From Dehalogenimonas formicexedens (GTDB lineage Bacteria; Chloroflexota; Dehalococcoidia; Dehalococcoidales; Dehalococcoidaceae): a stretch of DNA of 64,000 nucleotides. The position numbers and the translations under genes were made by a program. The notes below the pieces were generated by a model, which made no database searches, was not told the DNA's origin, and worked only from the letters and a program-made list of their open reading frames with translations. The first letter of the stretch is position 1. Each line of letters begins with the position of its first letter. The stretch is from positions 1,144,210 through 1,208,209 of the forward strand of contig NZ_CP018258.1 in assembly GCF_001953175.1 (NCBI RefSeq). The letters are read 5' to 3'. This document shows positions 16,994-26,533 of this stretch, in pieces.

Positions 16994-18514
16994 ATGTTAG
17001 CCAAAGTCCTGACCTGCGCTCTCCTCGGTCTGGAAGGCACCATCGTCGAGGTCGAAGTCGATACCGCCCCCGGCTTGCCCAACTTCACCGTCGTCGGACT
17101 GCCGGACACCGCCATCCAGGAAGCCCGGGAACGAGTCCGCTATGCCGTCCGTAACTCCGGTTTCTTTTTTCCAAACAAGCGGGTGGTGGCCAGCCTGGCG
17201 CCCGCCGACTTCAAGAAAACCGGTCCCGCTTATGATCTGCCTATTGCCCTGGGCATAGTCATGAGCTCCGGGCAGCTTTCGGCTGACGTGTCTGACCTGA
17301 TTCTGCTCGGCGAACTCTCACTGGAAGGCAAATTGCGCCACACGACCGGTATCCTGCCCATGGTTGCCCTGGCGTATCAAAAGGGCTTTAAAAGGGTCGT
17401 GGTACCGGCTGAAGACGCACTGGAGGCTTGCCTGGTTGACGGCGTCGAGATCATACCCATCGAAAGCCTGGCCCAACTCGCCGCTTTTTTGTCAGGAGAG
17501 ATTGAAGCCCCCGCCTGCCCTGCCCGCCCCTTGGAGGAAGGGACTGTCCAAACCGCCAAGGGCGTCGACATGACTTTTATCAAAGGCCAGGAGCATGTCA
17601 AGCGGGCCCTGGAGGTGGCGGCAGCCGGCGCTCATAACGTCGTCATGTCGGGACCGCCCGGCTCAGGCAAAACCATGCTCGCCCGGGCGCTGACCACCAT
17701 CCTGCCGCCATTGACCAATGAAGAAGCCCTTGAAGTTACCAAAATATTGAGCGTCGCCGGCTGTCTCAGACCGGGTACCGCCCTGGTCAAGGAACGCCCC
17801 TTCCGGACGCCGCATTACACCACTTCAGCGGCGGGCCTGGTCGGCGGGGGACATTGGCCCCGGCCGGGTGAAATCACCCTGTCGCACCGCGGCGTGCTCT
17901 TCCTGGATGAGCTGCCGGAATTCGGCCATAATATGCTTGAAGTGCTCCGCGCCCCGCTTGAAGACCGGGTGGTGACCATATCCCGGTCCCAGGGCTCGGT
18001 GACTTTCCCGGCTAATTTCATGATGGTCGGCGCCATGAATCCCTGCCCGTGCGGCTATTACGGCGACAGCCTGAAAGAGTGCCGCTGCCAGCCTTCCGCT
18101 ATCACCCGCTACCAGGCCCGGCTATCGGGACCTTTTATTGACCGCGTCGATATTTTCATCGACGTGCCGAGGGTCGATTTTGACAAACTGTCGGGCGGAC
18201 ACAACGGTGAAGCCTCAGCGGTCATCGCCGGGCGGGTCATGGCCGCCCGCCAGGTCCAGACCGGCCGTTTCCGGGGCACCCGCCTCAATGCCAATAATGA
18301 TATGACCGCCCCCGAGATTAAAAAGTATTGTGTCCTTGATCCGGCGGCTGAAAGCCTGCTGCGCACCGCCATGCGCCAGCTTTCGTTATCCGCCCGGGCC
18401 TTTCACCGGACGCTGCGGCTAAGCCGCACCATCGCTGATCTTGAATCAAGCGAGATAATAAAAGCCCATCATATGGCTGAGGCGCTGCAATACCGGCCTC
18501 GGCTCAGCCCGTAG
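16994..18514 (+). CDS. comM: YifB/ComM family Mg-chelatase-like AAA+ ATPase
   Basis: A 506-residue three-part protein: N-terminal Lon-protease-like ChlI domain ('LPNFTVVGLPDTAIQEARER'), central AAA+ domain with Walker A 'GPPGSGKTMLARAL', Walker B 'GVLFLDELPEF' and the sensor 'AMNPCPCGYYG' with a conserved Cys group, and the C-terminal Mg_chelatase_C domain. In transformable bacteria ComM is a hexameric helicase that extends branch migration during uptake of DNA. The ATG at 16994 is chosen; the protein then begins 'MLAKVLTCALLGLEG' as in the family. It is divergent from nusA. Confidence 0.93.
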   Translation: MLAKVLTCALLGLEGTIVEVEVDTAPGLPNFTVVGLPDTAIQEARERVRYAVRNSGFFFPNKRVVASLAPADFKKTGPAYDLPIALGIVMSSGQLSADVSDLILLGELSLEGKLRHTTGILPMVALAYQKGFKRVVVPAEDALEACLVDGVEIIPIESLAQLAAFLSGEIEAPACPARPLEEGTVQTAKGVDMTFIKGQEHVKRALEVAAAGAHNVVMSGPPGSGKTMLARALTTILPPLTNEEALEVTKILSVAGCLRPGTALVKERPFRTPHYTTSAAGLVGGGHWPRPGEITLSHRGVLFLDELPEFGHNMLEVLRAPLEDRVVTISRSQGSVTFPANFMMVGAMNPCPCGYYGDSLKECRCQPSAITRYQARLSGPFIDRVDIFIDVPRVDFDKLSGGHNGEASAVIAGRVMAARQVQTGRFRGTRLNANNDMTAPEIKKYCVLDPAAESLLRTAMRQLSLSARAFHRTLRLSRTIADLESSEIIKAHHMAEALQYRPRLSP

Positions 18515-18521
18515 GAGCCCC

Positions 18522-19181
18522 ATGGATAAGCCTATCTCAATAGAAGACAGACCCCGGCAGAATTGGTTCGGGAAGAATCTGCGGCGTAATTTTCTGGCCG
18601 GACTCCTTGTCCTGGTGCCCGTGACCATTGTCATTTTCGTCATCCTCTGGTTCTTTCACGCCATCGACGGCATACTCCAACCGGTGATAAGGCTCCTTTT
18701 CGGACACACCATTACCGGCCTGGGATTTGCGATCACTTTCGTATTGATTTATCTCGTCGGCGTACTGGCATCCAACATCGTCGGGCGGCGGATCATCCAG
18801 TTTGGAGAATGGCTCGTTTGTAAACTGCCGGTGCTCGGACAGTTGTACAATGCCGCCAAGCAGGCAATGTCCAGTATTTCCGGCCTGTCCCGGACTAAAG
18901 CGGCTTTCCGGGAGGTCGTCCTGATCGAATATCCCAGAAAAGGCCTGAGATCGATCGGATTCGTCACCAACGAAATTATCGACTCCGGCGGCCGAAAATT
19001 GACGGCCGTTTACCTGCCGACAACCCCGGTGCCGACTTCCGGATGGTTGATCCTGGTCACCGATGACCAGTTGATCCGTACCGATATCTCTGTGGATACG
19101 GCTATGAAAATGGTTATTTCGGGGGGAATCGCCTCACCGCCGGAACTGGGGGCCAGGGTAAAAGAACCGGAAATTTCCTAG
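18522..19181 (+). CDS. DUF502 family membrane protein
   Basis: A 219-residue protein with two transmembrane segments (about residues 22-46 and 58-85) and a C-terminal cytosolic or extracytoplasmic beta-rich part containing 'VVLIEYPRKGLRSIGFVTNE', 'VYLPTTPVPTSGWLILV' and 'MKMVISGG', the signature of DUF502 (LIKE COV in plants). Its role in bacteria is unknown. It begins 8 nt after comM and is likely in the same transcript. Confidence 0.88.
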   Translation: MDKPISIEDRPRQNWFGKNLRRNFLAGLLVLVPVTIVIFVILWFFHAIDGILQPVIRLLFGHTITGLGFAITFVLIYLVGVLASNIVGRRIIQFGEWLVCKLPVLGQLYNAAKQAMSSISGLSRTKAAFREVVLIEYPRKGLRSIGFVTNEIIDSGGRKLTAVYLPTTPVPTSGWLILVTDDQLIRTDISVDTAMKMVISGGIASPPELGARVKEPEIS

Positions 19182-19423
19182 TGAAGCCAGATCCAGAGCC
19201 CCAGGATCAGCACGCCAACGGCGATAGCGATCCAGCCGCCCATTCGCAGTGACCCGGGTTCGGGACGTTCCGGATTGTGGGTGACAAACTCCCTCAGGTC
19301 CCGCTTTCGCGACAGCGCGTTGTAGTAGCCGCGTTCCTCGGCAATTCCGCTGAGAATCATGACGAGGCCGACCGCCAGGAACAAAAAGCCCAAGACGAGG
19401 ACGATAACGCTTTGTCCCGACAC
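19178..19423 (-). CDS. Small two-helix membrane protein, hypothetical
   Basis: An 81-residue protein with a transmembrane helix at each end (about 5-25 and 60-80) joined by a charged loop containing 'EERGYYNALSRKRDLREF'. No family is recognised. The GGAGGC just upstream of the ATG at 19423 supports it as a gene. It converges on the DUF502 gene and overlaps its end by 4 nt. Confidence 0.65.
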   Translation of the reverse strand: MSGQSVIVLVLGFLFLAVGLVMILSGIAEERGYYNALSRKRDLREFVTHNPERPEPGSLRMGGWIAIAVGVLILGLWIWLH

Positions 19424-19561
19424 GTTCAGCCTCCTTTGTGTTTTTCGGGTAGGAATCCAATTTGGTGATTTTCAGAATTATAGTTCGTCGTCTGCCGGTT
19501 ATCAAGAATCATCTCAACCGGGACCTGGCGGGTAATCTCCCGCTCAACGTCTTGAAACACA

Positions 19562-19591
19562 AACTGGAAGCCCCGAACGGGGCTTCCAGTT
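19562..19591 (-). terminator. Hairpin terminator after rplL
   Basis: A perfect 13-bp inverted repeat (19562-19574 with 19579-19591) around a GTTC loop, placed 22 nt after the rplL stop. The following minus-strand bases (TGTGTTTC) are only moderately T-rich. Confidence 0.65.
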
Positions 19592-19613
19592 GACTCGGAT
19601 TTCGATTGTTGTG

Positions 19614-19994
19614 TTATTTGACTTCGACGGTAGCGCCGACGGCTTCCAACTTGGTTTTGGCGGCGGCCGCCTCATCCTTGCTGACCGCTTCTTTAACCGC
19701 TTTCGGAGCGGCCTCAACCAGGTCCTTGGACTCTTTCAGACCCAGGTTGGTGAGTTCGCGAACGACGCGGATAACGTTGATCTTGTTGGCGCCGACGTCT
19801 TTCAGAACAACATCAAACTCGGTTTTCTCTTCCGCGGCGGGAGCAGCTTCGGCGGCGGCGGCGGGAGCGGCGGCGGCCATCATCGGGACGGCGGCGCTAA
19901 CCCCGAATTTCTCTTCAATACCCTTTTTAAGTTCAGCGACTTCGAAAAGGGTCATTTTTTCAATTAGTGCCAGGGCTTCGGTTACGTTCGACAT
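19614..19994 (-). CDS. rplL: 50S ribosomal protein L7/L12
   Basis: The 126-residue stalk protein that recruits translation GTPases. It has the N-terminal dimerisation helices, an Ala/Glu hinge (about 37-55) and the C-terminal domain with '[20 protein letters not shown]' and '[19 protein letters not shown]'. ATG at 19994 has AAGGAG 4-5 nt upstream and gives the standard N-terminus; longer starts are rejected. It is the last gene of the tuf-to-rplL unit. Confidence 0.97.
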   Translation of the reverse strand: MSNVTEALALIEKMTLFEVAELKKGIEEKFGVSAAVPMMAAAAPAAAAEAAPAAEEKTEFDVVLKDVGANKINVIRVVRELTNLGLKESKDLVEAAPKAVKEAVSKDEAAAAKTKLEAVGATVEVK

Positions 19995-20021
19995 GTTTCT
20001 CCTTATTTCTTTTTCAGTCAT

Positions 20022-20561
20022 TTATTTTGCTTCTAATTGCTTGATTCTGGCTTCCAGGACACCTACCAGACCGGCAGCCGGAGCGTTGAGCACGCCGACC
20101 AGCCCATACAGAGGCCCCTGTAAAGCGCCCAGGACCTGACCGATGACCACCTTCTTGGGCGGCATTTTTGACAATTCCGTCACCTGGGGTACCGTGATCG
20201 GCTGGTCTCCCAGGAAACCGCCGGCGACAGTCATGGTGGACTTGGCGCTGGTGATGTGGTCAAGTATCAGCTTGGCGGGCGCGGCGACATCTTCACCATA
20301 GCCGTAAGCCATCGCGATCGGTCCGTCAAAAACGCTTTTCAGCGCCGCTTTCTTGGCTCCTCCGGCGGCGTTCCGGGCCAGCGTATTCTTGACTACCTTG
20401 AAGCCCATCTTGGCATTGCGGAGTTTTACTCTGAGGGCGGTCAGTTCGGCTGTCTTGATGCCGCGATAGTTGGTGATGATGGCAACGCTTGACTCGCCGA
20501 TAATCTTTTGCAGCTCGTCGATAGCCTGGCTCTTCTTAAGCCTTACCTTGGCATTTGGCAT
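20022..20561 (-). CDS. rplJ: 50S ribosomal protein L10
   Basis: The 179-residue stalk base protein carrying the L7/L12 dimers. The N-terminal rRNA-binding domain has 'SSVAIITNYRGIKTAELTAL' and 'KVVKNTLARNAA'; the C-terminal helix 'LVGVLEARIKQLEAK' is where L12 dimers bind. ATG at 20561 follows an AAAGGGG site. It follows a leader hairpin separating it from rplA, and rplL follows after 27 nt. Confidence 0.97.
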   Translation of the reverse strand: MPNAKVRLKKSQAIDELQKIIGESSVAIITNYRGIKTAELTALRVKLRNAKMGFKVVKNTLARNAAGGAKKAALKSVFDGPIAMAYGYGEDVAAPAKLILDHITSAKSTMTVAGGFLGDQPITVPQVTELSKMPPKKVVIGQVLGALQGPLYGLVGVLNAPAAGLVGVLEARIKQLEAK

Positions 20562-20580
20562 TCTAATATCACCCCTTTCA

Positions 20581-20613
20581 ATAAAAAAGTCCCTGTGCCA
20601 TGCACAAGGACTT
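20581..20613 (-). promoter_or_regulatory. L10 leader with intrinsic terminator (attenuator)
   Basis: A 12-bp hairpin on the minus strand (20602-20613 pairing with 20587-20598, loop ATG, one G-U pair), followed by TTTTTTAT, lies 20 nt before the rplJ start in a 192-nt rplA-rplJ spacer. In this place bacteria usually have an L10(L12)4-binding leader that controls rplJL. The stem and T-run are seen; control by L10 is inferred. Confidence 0.7.
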
Positions 20614-20753
20614 AGAATCAACTCTTATGAGTCTGATTTTTTCCTCGGCTGGCGTTCATTAAGTCCCGAACAAGCGGGACACCGGCTGTCTCAGGATATT
20701 CAATTTTCCAGTGGCTATAATAGCACCCGGCGCTGCCGGGTACAACTCAGGGT

Positions 20754-21467
20754 TTAGGCGCCGCCGAGGGCCATGGTCGGCCTCAAGTCCAGTTTGAATC
20801 CGGGCCCCATGGTCGTGGTCACGTAAACGCTTTTGACATACTGCCCTTTAGCCCCTGAAGGCTTGGCGCGCACAATGGCTTCCATCAGGGAGGTCAGGTT
20901 CTGCATCAGGCCGGCTTCGTCGAAACTGGCCTTGCCCAGGACAGTGTGAATGATGGCGCTGCGATCCAGTTTGAACTCAACGCGTCCCATCCTGGCTTCT
21001 TTGATGGTTTGGGGCAGGTCGCCGGCGGCCACAACGGTACCCGCCTTGGGATTGGGCATCAGGCCTTTGCGGCCGAGCACCTTACCCAGTTTGCCGACTT
21101 TACCCATCATGTCCGGAGTGGCGATGGCCATGTCGAATTCTGTCCAACCTTCGTTGATCTTGGCGATCAAGTCATCGGCGCCAACAAAATCGGCTCCGGC
21201 ATCGCGGGCGATTTTTTCGGCATCACCCTGGGCGAAAACCAGGACTCGCACCTGCTTGCCCAAACCGGCGGGCATCAGGGCAACCCCGCGGACCACCTGC
21301 GCCGAATTGCGCGGGTCCAGACCCATTCGAAGATGAACCTCGACCGTTTCATCGAATTTAGCGGTGGCGGCCTTTTTGGCAAGGGCGATGGCCTCTGCGG
21401 GAGTGTACTCTTTGCCCGCCTCTACCAATTTTTCAACTGCGTCAAAACGTTTGCCGTGATCAACCAT
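20754..21467 (-). CDS. rplA: 50S ribosomal protein L1
   Basis: The 237-residue L1-stalk protein, also a translational repressor of the rplK-rplA mRNA in many bacteria. It shows the family motifs '[18 protein letters not shown]', '[20 protein letters not shown]' and '[20 protein letters not shown]'. It follows rplK by 1 nt. Confidence 0.97.
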   Translation of the reverse strand: MVDHGKRFDAVEKLVEAGKEYTPAEAIALAKKAATAKFDETVEVHLRMGLDPRNSAQVVRGVALMPAGLGKQVRVLVFAQGDAEKIARDAGADFVGADDLIAKINEGWTEFDMAIATPDMMGKVGKLGKVLGRKGLMPNPKAGTVVAAGDLPQTIKEARMGRVEFKLDRSAIIHTVLGKASFDEAGLMQNLTSLMEAIVRAKPSGAKGQYVKSVYVTTTMGPGFKLDLRPTMALGGA

Positions 21468-21468
21468 A

Positions 21469-21891
21469 TTATTCTACCTTTATCCCCATACTTCGGGCTG
21501 AACCTTCGATAATGCGTTCCGCCCCGGCCAAATCGGCGGCATTCAGATCCTTCATCTTCAACGCGGCGATCTCTTTGAGTTTTGCCCGGCTCAACACCGG
21601 AGCGGTGTTATGGCCCGGATTACCCGCGCCTTTATCCAGGGCGAGAGCCTTTTTCAAAAGGTCGGTAGCCGGGGGCGTCTTGGTAACGAAAGTGAACGAC
21701 CGGTCATCGAAAATGGTAATCTCGACGGGTACGACCGTTCCGGCCATAGAGGCGGTACGCTCGTTGTATTCTTTGCAGAAACCCATGATGTTGACGCCGT
21801 GCTGACCCAGGGCCGGGCCGATTGGCGGCGCCGGATTGGCCTTACCAGCCGGAATCTGAAGTTTTACAATTGCCTTGATTTTCTTAGCCAA
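21469..21891 (-). CDS. rplK: 50S ribosomal protein L11
   Basis: The 140-residue protein of the GTPase-associated centre. It opens '[20 protein letters not shown]' with '[20 protein letters not shown]', and the C-terminal rRNA-binding domain ends '[14 protein letters not shown]'. It lies between nusG and rplA as usual. Confidence 0.98.
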   Translation of the reverse strand: MAKKIKAIVKLQIPAGKANPAPPIGPALGQHGVNIMGFCKEYNERTASMAGTVVPVEITIFDDRSFTFVTKTPPATDLLKKALALDKGAGNPGHNTAPVLSRAKLKEIAALKMKDLNAADLAGAERIIEGSARSMGIKVE

Positions 21892-21914
21892 CTATGTCTC
21901 CCCCAGGTGAAGCG

Positions 21915-22448
21915 CTAGAGCTTCTCTACCTGTAAAAAGTCTAATTCCACCGGAGTTTCCCGGCCGAATAAGGACAAGAGCACCTTGATCTTGCCTTTTT
22001 CGGTGTTGACCTCGTCGATCACACCGATAAAATCGATAAACGGACCATCGATAACCCTGACGCTTTGGCCTTTCTTGAATCCCACTTTGACCCTCGGGGC
22101 TTCGGCTTCCATCTGAGTTATGATGCGTTGTACCTCGTGGTCTTGAAGAGGTGTCGGCTTACCCGCGGTGCCGACAAAGCCGGTGACACCGGGCGTATTG
22201 CGGACGATCTGCCAGTTGCGATCGCTCATGTTCATCTGGACGATAACGTAACCGGGAAGGATCTTGCGCCGGACGCTGCGCCGCTGGCCGTTTTTGACCT
22301 CCACCTCTTCTTCGGTGGGAACTTCTACGCGGCCGATTTCGCTTCCCAGGTCAAGCGTCTGGATCCGTTCGCCAAGGTTCTTCTTGACCCGTTCCTCATG
22401 CCCGGAATAGGTATGAACGACATACCACTTCATGTTGTTTTCAGTCAA
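21915..22448 (-). CDS. nusG: Transcription termination/antitermination protein NusG
   Basis: A 177-residue protein with the NGN domain ('KWYVVHTYSGHEERVKKNL', 'ILPGYVIVQMNM', 'NTPGVTGFVG') that binds RNA polymerase, and a C-terminal KOW domain ('VRVIDGPFIDFIGVIDEV', 'LFGRETPVELDFLQVEKL') that links to Rho or ribosomal S10. The start is TTG at 22448 because AAGGT sits 8 nt upstream; the ATG five codons later would be more than 20 nt from that site. Confidence 0.96.
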   Translation of the reverse strand: MTENNMKWYVVHTYSGHEERVKKNLGERIQTLDLGSEIGRVEVPTEEEVEVKNGQRRSVRRKILPGYVIVQMNMSDRNWQIVRNTPGVTGFVGTAGKPTPLQDHEVQRIITQMEAEAPRVKVGFKKGQSVRVIDGPFIDFIGVIDEVNTEKGKIKVLLSLFGRETPVELDFLQVEKL

Positions 22449-22480
22449 TTTACAATACCTTTAAGATGCCGTTAAGCCTG

Positions 22481-22708
22481 TTATTTCAACAGGAAGTGGT
22501 CAACCAGGAAAGAAAGCCCGTAATCCAGCGCGCCCAAAACGGCGCCGACACCGAAAGACACCACAAGGACCATGACGGTCAGTTTGCGGATCTCGTCGCG
22601 GGTGGGCCAGTTAACTTTCTTCAGCTCGGCGATTATGTCGCCGAAAAAACTGGGTCTGGCGGGAGTCACCGGCTTGGCAGCCGGCGACTTTGAAGCCGTG
22701 TTTTGCAT
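22481..22708 (-). CDS. secE: Preprotein translocase subunit SecE
   Basis: A 75-residue short-form SecE with the amphipathic helix 'FFGDIIAELKKVNWPTRDEI' and one membrane span ('LTVMVLVVSFGVGAVLGALDY'), stabilising SecY in the translocon. ATG at 22708 is used; no strong ribosome-binding site is seen. It lies between rpmG and nusG, the standard order. Confidence 0.94.
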   Translation of the reverse strand: MQNTASKSPAAKPVTPARPSFFGDIIAELKKVNWPTRDEIRKLTVMVLVVSFGVGAVLGALDYGLSFLVDHFLLK

Positions 22709-22731
22709 AGTGTCAGTGTGCCCCCGCGGCG

Positions 22732-22896
22732 TTACTTCGTCTCCTTGAATTGACGATGGGTCTGGCAACGGGGACAATACTTCTTGATCTCCAGGCGCCG
22801 GGCGTCATTACGCTTGTTCTTGGAAGAAGTATAAACCCGCTCGCTGCACTCGGTGCAGGCAAAGGTCACTACAATCCGGTTTTCCGATTTAGGCAT
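22732..22896 (-). CDS. rpmG: 50S ribosomal protein L33 (zinc-binding type)
   Basis: A 54-residue protein with two CxxC pairs ('FACTECSER' and 'KYCPRCQTH'), so it is the zinc-containing C+ form. ATG at 22896 sits 1 nt after the tuf stop, so the genes are coupled. Confidence 0.96.
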   Translation of the reverse strand: MPKSENRIVVTFACTECSERVYTSSKNKRNDARRLEIKKYCPRCQTHRQFKETK

Positions 22897-22897
22897 A

Positions 22898-24100
<1,203 letters not shown>

Positions 24101-24135
24101 GGTATCCTTTTATCTCCCTCTTTAATTTTCTTTAC

Positions 24136-24211
24136 TGGAGCCCACAATCGGATTCGAACCGATGACCCCGTTCTTACCAAGAACGTGCTCTACCTACTGA
24201 GCTATGTGGGC
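24136..24211 (-). tRNA. tRNA-Thr (GGT)
   Basis: A full cloverleaf with a 7-bp acceptor stem (GCCCACA/TGTGGGC), loop TTGGTAA giving anticodon GGT, T-loop GGTTCGAATCC, and an encoded CCA end. It lies 35 nt upstream of tuf. Confidence 0.95.
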
Positions 24212-24267
24212 AACCCTGCTATTATAGGTTTTCCGTTTCAAGTTGTCCAGCAAGTAAAGCCAAAATC

Positions 24268-24352
24268 TGGAGAGGACTGGATTCGAACCAGTGAAGCCCT
24301 TTCGAGCGGCAGTTTTACAGACTGCTCCGATTAGCCACTCCGGCACCTCTCC
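24268..24352 (-). tRNA. tRNA-Tyr (GTA)
   Basis: An 85-nt class II tRNA with a long variable arm. The acceptor stem is GGAGAGG/CCTCTCC, the anticodon loop CTGTAAA gives GTA, discriminator A, no encoded CCA. Cotranscribed with the flanking tRNA-Thr genes. Confidence 0.95.
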
Positions 24353-24365
24353 ATGTGTTGAGGCA

Positions 24366-24438
24366 AGCCCGAGAGGGGAGTCGAACCCACTAACCTACCG
24401 ATTACAAGTCGGTTGCGCTGCCATTGCGCCACTCGGGC
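24366..24438 (-). tRNA. tRNA-Thr (TGT)
   Basis: A 73-nt cloverleaf with acceptor GCCCGAG/CTCGGGC, anticodon loop TTGTAAT giving TGT, T-loop GGTTCGACTCC, no encoded CCA. It is the first gene of the tRNA-tuf-ribosomal transcript. Confidence 0.95.
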
Positions 24439-24491
24439 AGAAAGCTGGTTACTCTGGTAAAGCACCAGTTCCTGCATTCAAACAGAAAGAT

Positions 24492-24521
24492 ATTATACGT
24501 AACTTGACAAGGTCAAGTCAA
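24492..24521 (-). promoter_or_regulatory. Promoter of the tRNA-tuf-secE-nusG-rpl operon
   Basis: Minus strand TTGACT (24516-24521), an 18-nt spacer and TATAAT (24492-24497), 54 nt upstream of tRNA-Thr(TGT). The position suits a strong stable-RNA promoter. Confidence 0.7.
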
Positions 24522-24618
24522 GACTTTGAGCTTTAATACCCCAATCCCAAACAATCGGTGTTTTGAGACAGGTGCGTTTTGAGATTTCGGATTTGTTTGC
24601 GATTTGGTATTTGCATGA

Positions 24619-25311
24619 TTACCAGGGTATTTCTACCCGGCGGAAGGCTTCTGCCATCAGGAATTCCTCGCCCTCAGCCGCCGCCGAAGCCCTGGCCTTG
24701 ATACGGTCCAGCCGTTGAAAGAAATCTTCCTCGACCTGGCTTTTGTGGCACTTGATGGCATCTATCTTCTGGGCAAAAGTCTGCGTGATATCTGATTTGT
24801 AGTTGGCGTCATCTGCGCCGGTCAGCCAGATTTCGTTCACTTTGTGCGGCTCCAAACCTTTGGCCAGCAGGTCGGGAAAAGCCATGTGGTCGCGGGCCAG
24901 CGGGAAGATCGCGTCCATGACCGCCTCGCCGCATTTCCGGTGGTCCCGGTGCCACCAGATGTAACGGGTGTACGGAGAGTGGGTGATAACCAGGTTCGGC
25001 CGGTAGGTTCGGATAATTTCGACCAGCTCTTTTCTAAGTTCGGCGTCAGCCTCCAGCGCCTGGTCAGGATGTCCCAAAAAGATAACGTCATCAACCCCCA
25101 GGGTTTTCGCCGCGGCCCTCTGTTCCCCCATCCTGATTTTCACCAGCCGGGCCGGTGTCATATTCCGGTCAGCGGATCCCTTGTCCCCGGTGGTACAGAT
25201 AACGTAAACCACCCTCTTCCCCTCGCGGGTCAGCCGGGCGATAGTCGCGCCCGCCCCGAACTCCGGGTCGTCGGGGTGAGCCATGATCACCAGCACATCC
25301 GCGGCACTCAT
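24619..25311 (-). CDS. PIG-L family N-acetylglucosaminyl deacetylase (MshB/BshB-like)
   Basis: A 230-residue LmbE/PIG-L zinc deacetylase. The catalytic motif 'IMAHPDDPEFGAGATIARL' and the later metal ligands in 'WWHRDHRKCGEAVMDAIFP' are present. The family removes acetyl groups from N-acetylglucosaminyl conjugates (GlcNAc-PI, GlcNAc-inositol, GlcNAc-malate). It starts 1 nt after the MshA-like gene ends, so the likely substrate is that enzyme's GlcNAc product. ATG at 25311 gives the family N-terminus; an upstream in-frame start would overlap the previous gene by 47 nt. Confidence 0.88.
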   Translation of the reverse strand: MSAADVLVIMAHPDDPEFGAGATIARLTREGKRVVYVICTTGDKGSADRNMTPARLVKIRMGEQRAAAKTLGVDDVIFLGHPDQALEADAELRKELVEIIRTYRPNLVITHSPYTRYIWWHRDHRKCGEAVMDAIFPLARDHMAFPDLLAKGLEPHKVNEIWLTGADDANYKSDITQTFAQKIDAIKCHKSQVEEDFFQRLDRIKARASAAAEGEEFLMAEAFRRVEIPW

Positions 25312-25312
25312 T

Positions 25313-26533
25313 TCATTTGACTCCAACTGGGGTCTTCGACAAAACGTTTCTATAAACATGCTCCATTCTCCCGGCTACCGCGTCCCAGCCGAAACCCGCC
25401 ACGGAACCGTGGAGTTTCATCCTATCCATGTCCCGGTTTTCCAGCCACGGCGCCAGCGCCCTTGCCAGCACGGATGGCTCGTTACCCGGAACGACGGAGC
25501 CGGACAGTCCTTCTTTAATAATGATCCTGGCGGCGCCGACATCGGTTGAGACAACCGGAGTGCCGCACGAAACGGCTTCAAGCGCCACCATGCCGAAAGT
25601 TTCGGAATATGAGGGCACGGCCACCACGTCAGCCGAGCTATAGTACAACGGCAGTTTCGGCTGGGGGACGGCCCTGATGAACTCCACCCGCCCGGAGATG
25701 TTCAGCCTGGCGGCCAGGTCTTTGAGGCGTTCCAGGGCGGGCTTTGAGTATTCGTCGCCGCCGATGATCGCCAGCCGGCATGCCGGTGCCTCAATCAGGC
25801 TGATGGCTTCGATCAACCGGTCGATGCCCTTCAGTTTATCCAGCCGGCCTACAAACAGGACCAGCGGTTCATCCGAAAAACCCAGCGCCGTCCGCGCCTG
25901 TCGTTTGTCGACCGGTTTGAAAAGCGCCGGATTGACCCCGCAGGGAACGACGGATATGTTAGCACCATCACATCCGTGATGCCGCAGTATGGCATCTTTT
26001 TCAGCCGCCGTCCCGGCGGTGATGTGCTGACAACCGGTGGCCACCTCTTTTTCAGTGATGAGCCTGATGGCCGGTTCGTTTTCTCCCAGGTCAAGCTCAT
26101 CCTTGGCGGCGCCGATAGTATGGAAGGCAAAAATCTGCGGTACGCGCCATTCTTGAGCAAGCCTCAGGCCAACCTCCCCGGAAAGCCAGTAGTGGCTGTG
26201 GACAAGGTCGTAAGAAGCGCCGTCGCCAAAGCGGAATTTCTCAAGGTTGTCGTGAAATTCCCGCAGGTGATTGTACTGGGTCAGTTTACCCATCTCCTCG
26301 ACGGCGCCCGCCCTGATATGGATGAGCCTGGCCCCGGGCGCCAGGTATTCCAACTCAGCGTCTCTGGGGTCATGGGCGCGGGTGTATACATCTACAAGGT
26401 GGCCGCGACGCCCCAGGGCTGCCGCCAGTTCCCGAATGTAAACATTCATCCCGCCGGTATCCCGCCCGCCCAACTGCCCGATGGGGCAGGAATGGACCGA
26501 CAACATGGCGATACGAAGCTGTTGGGCTATCAT
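25313..26533 (-). CDS. MshA-like GT4 glycosyltransferase
   Basis: A 406-residue GT-B enzyme closely resembling MshA (UDP-GlcNAc:inositol-3-phosphate GlcNAc transferase, first step of mycothiol). It shares 'GGRDTGGMNVYIRELAAALG', 'YDLVHSHYWLSGEVG' and the donor motif 'ETFGMVALEAVSCGTPVVST'. The same fold also occurs in BshA and sucrose-phosphate synthases, so the acceptor is not certain. It overlaps the upstream acyltransferase-like gene by 4 nt (ATGA) and is followed immediately by a PIG-L deacetylase, the MshA-MshB arrangement. The ino1 gene at 10694 could supply inositol phosphate. No MshC (cysteine ligase) is in the window. Confidence 0.85.
   Translation of the reverse strand: MIAQQLRIAMLSVHSCPIGQLGGRDTGGMNVYIRELAAALGRRGHLVDVYTRAHDPRDAELEYLAPGARLIHIRAGAVEEMGKLTQYNHLREFHDNLEKFRFGDGASYDLVHSHYWLSGEVGLRLAQEWRVPQIFAFHTIGAAKDELDLGENEPAIRLITEKEVATGCQHITAGTAAEKDAILRHHGCDGANISVVPCGVNPALFKPVDKRQARTALGFSDEPLVLFVGRLDKLKGIDRLIEAISLIEAPACRLAIIGGDEYSKPALERLKDLAARLNISGRVEFIRAVPQPKLPLYYSSADVVAVPSYSETFGMVALEAVSCGTPVVSTDVGAARIIIKEGLSGSVVPGNEPSVLARALAPWLENRDMDRMKLHGSVAGFGWDAVAGRMEHVYRNVLSKTPVGVK

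Noticed and set aside
19134-19505. Longer ORF (123 codons) covering the small two-helix membrane protein in another frame
   Set aside because: Basic, low-hydrophobicity shadow; the 81-residue frame has membrane helices and a ribosome-binding site.
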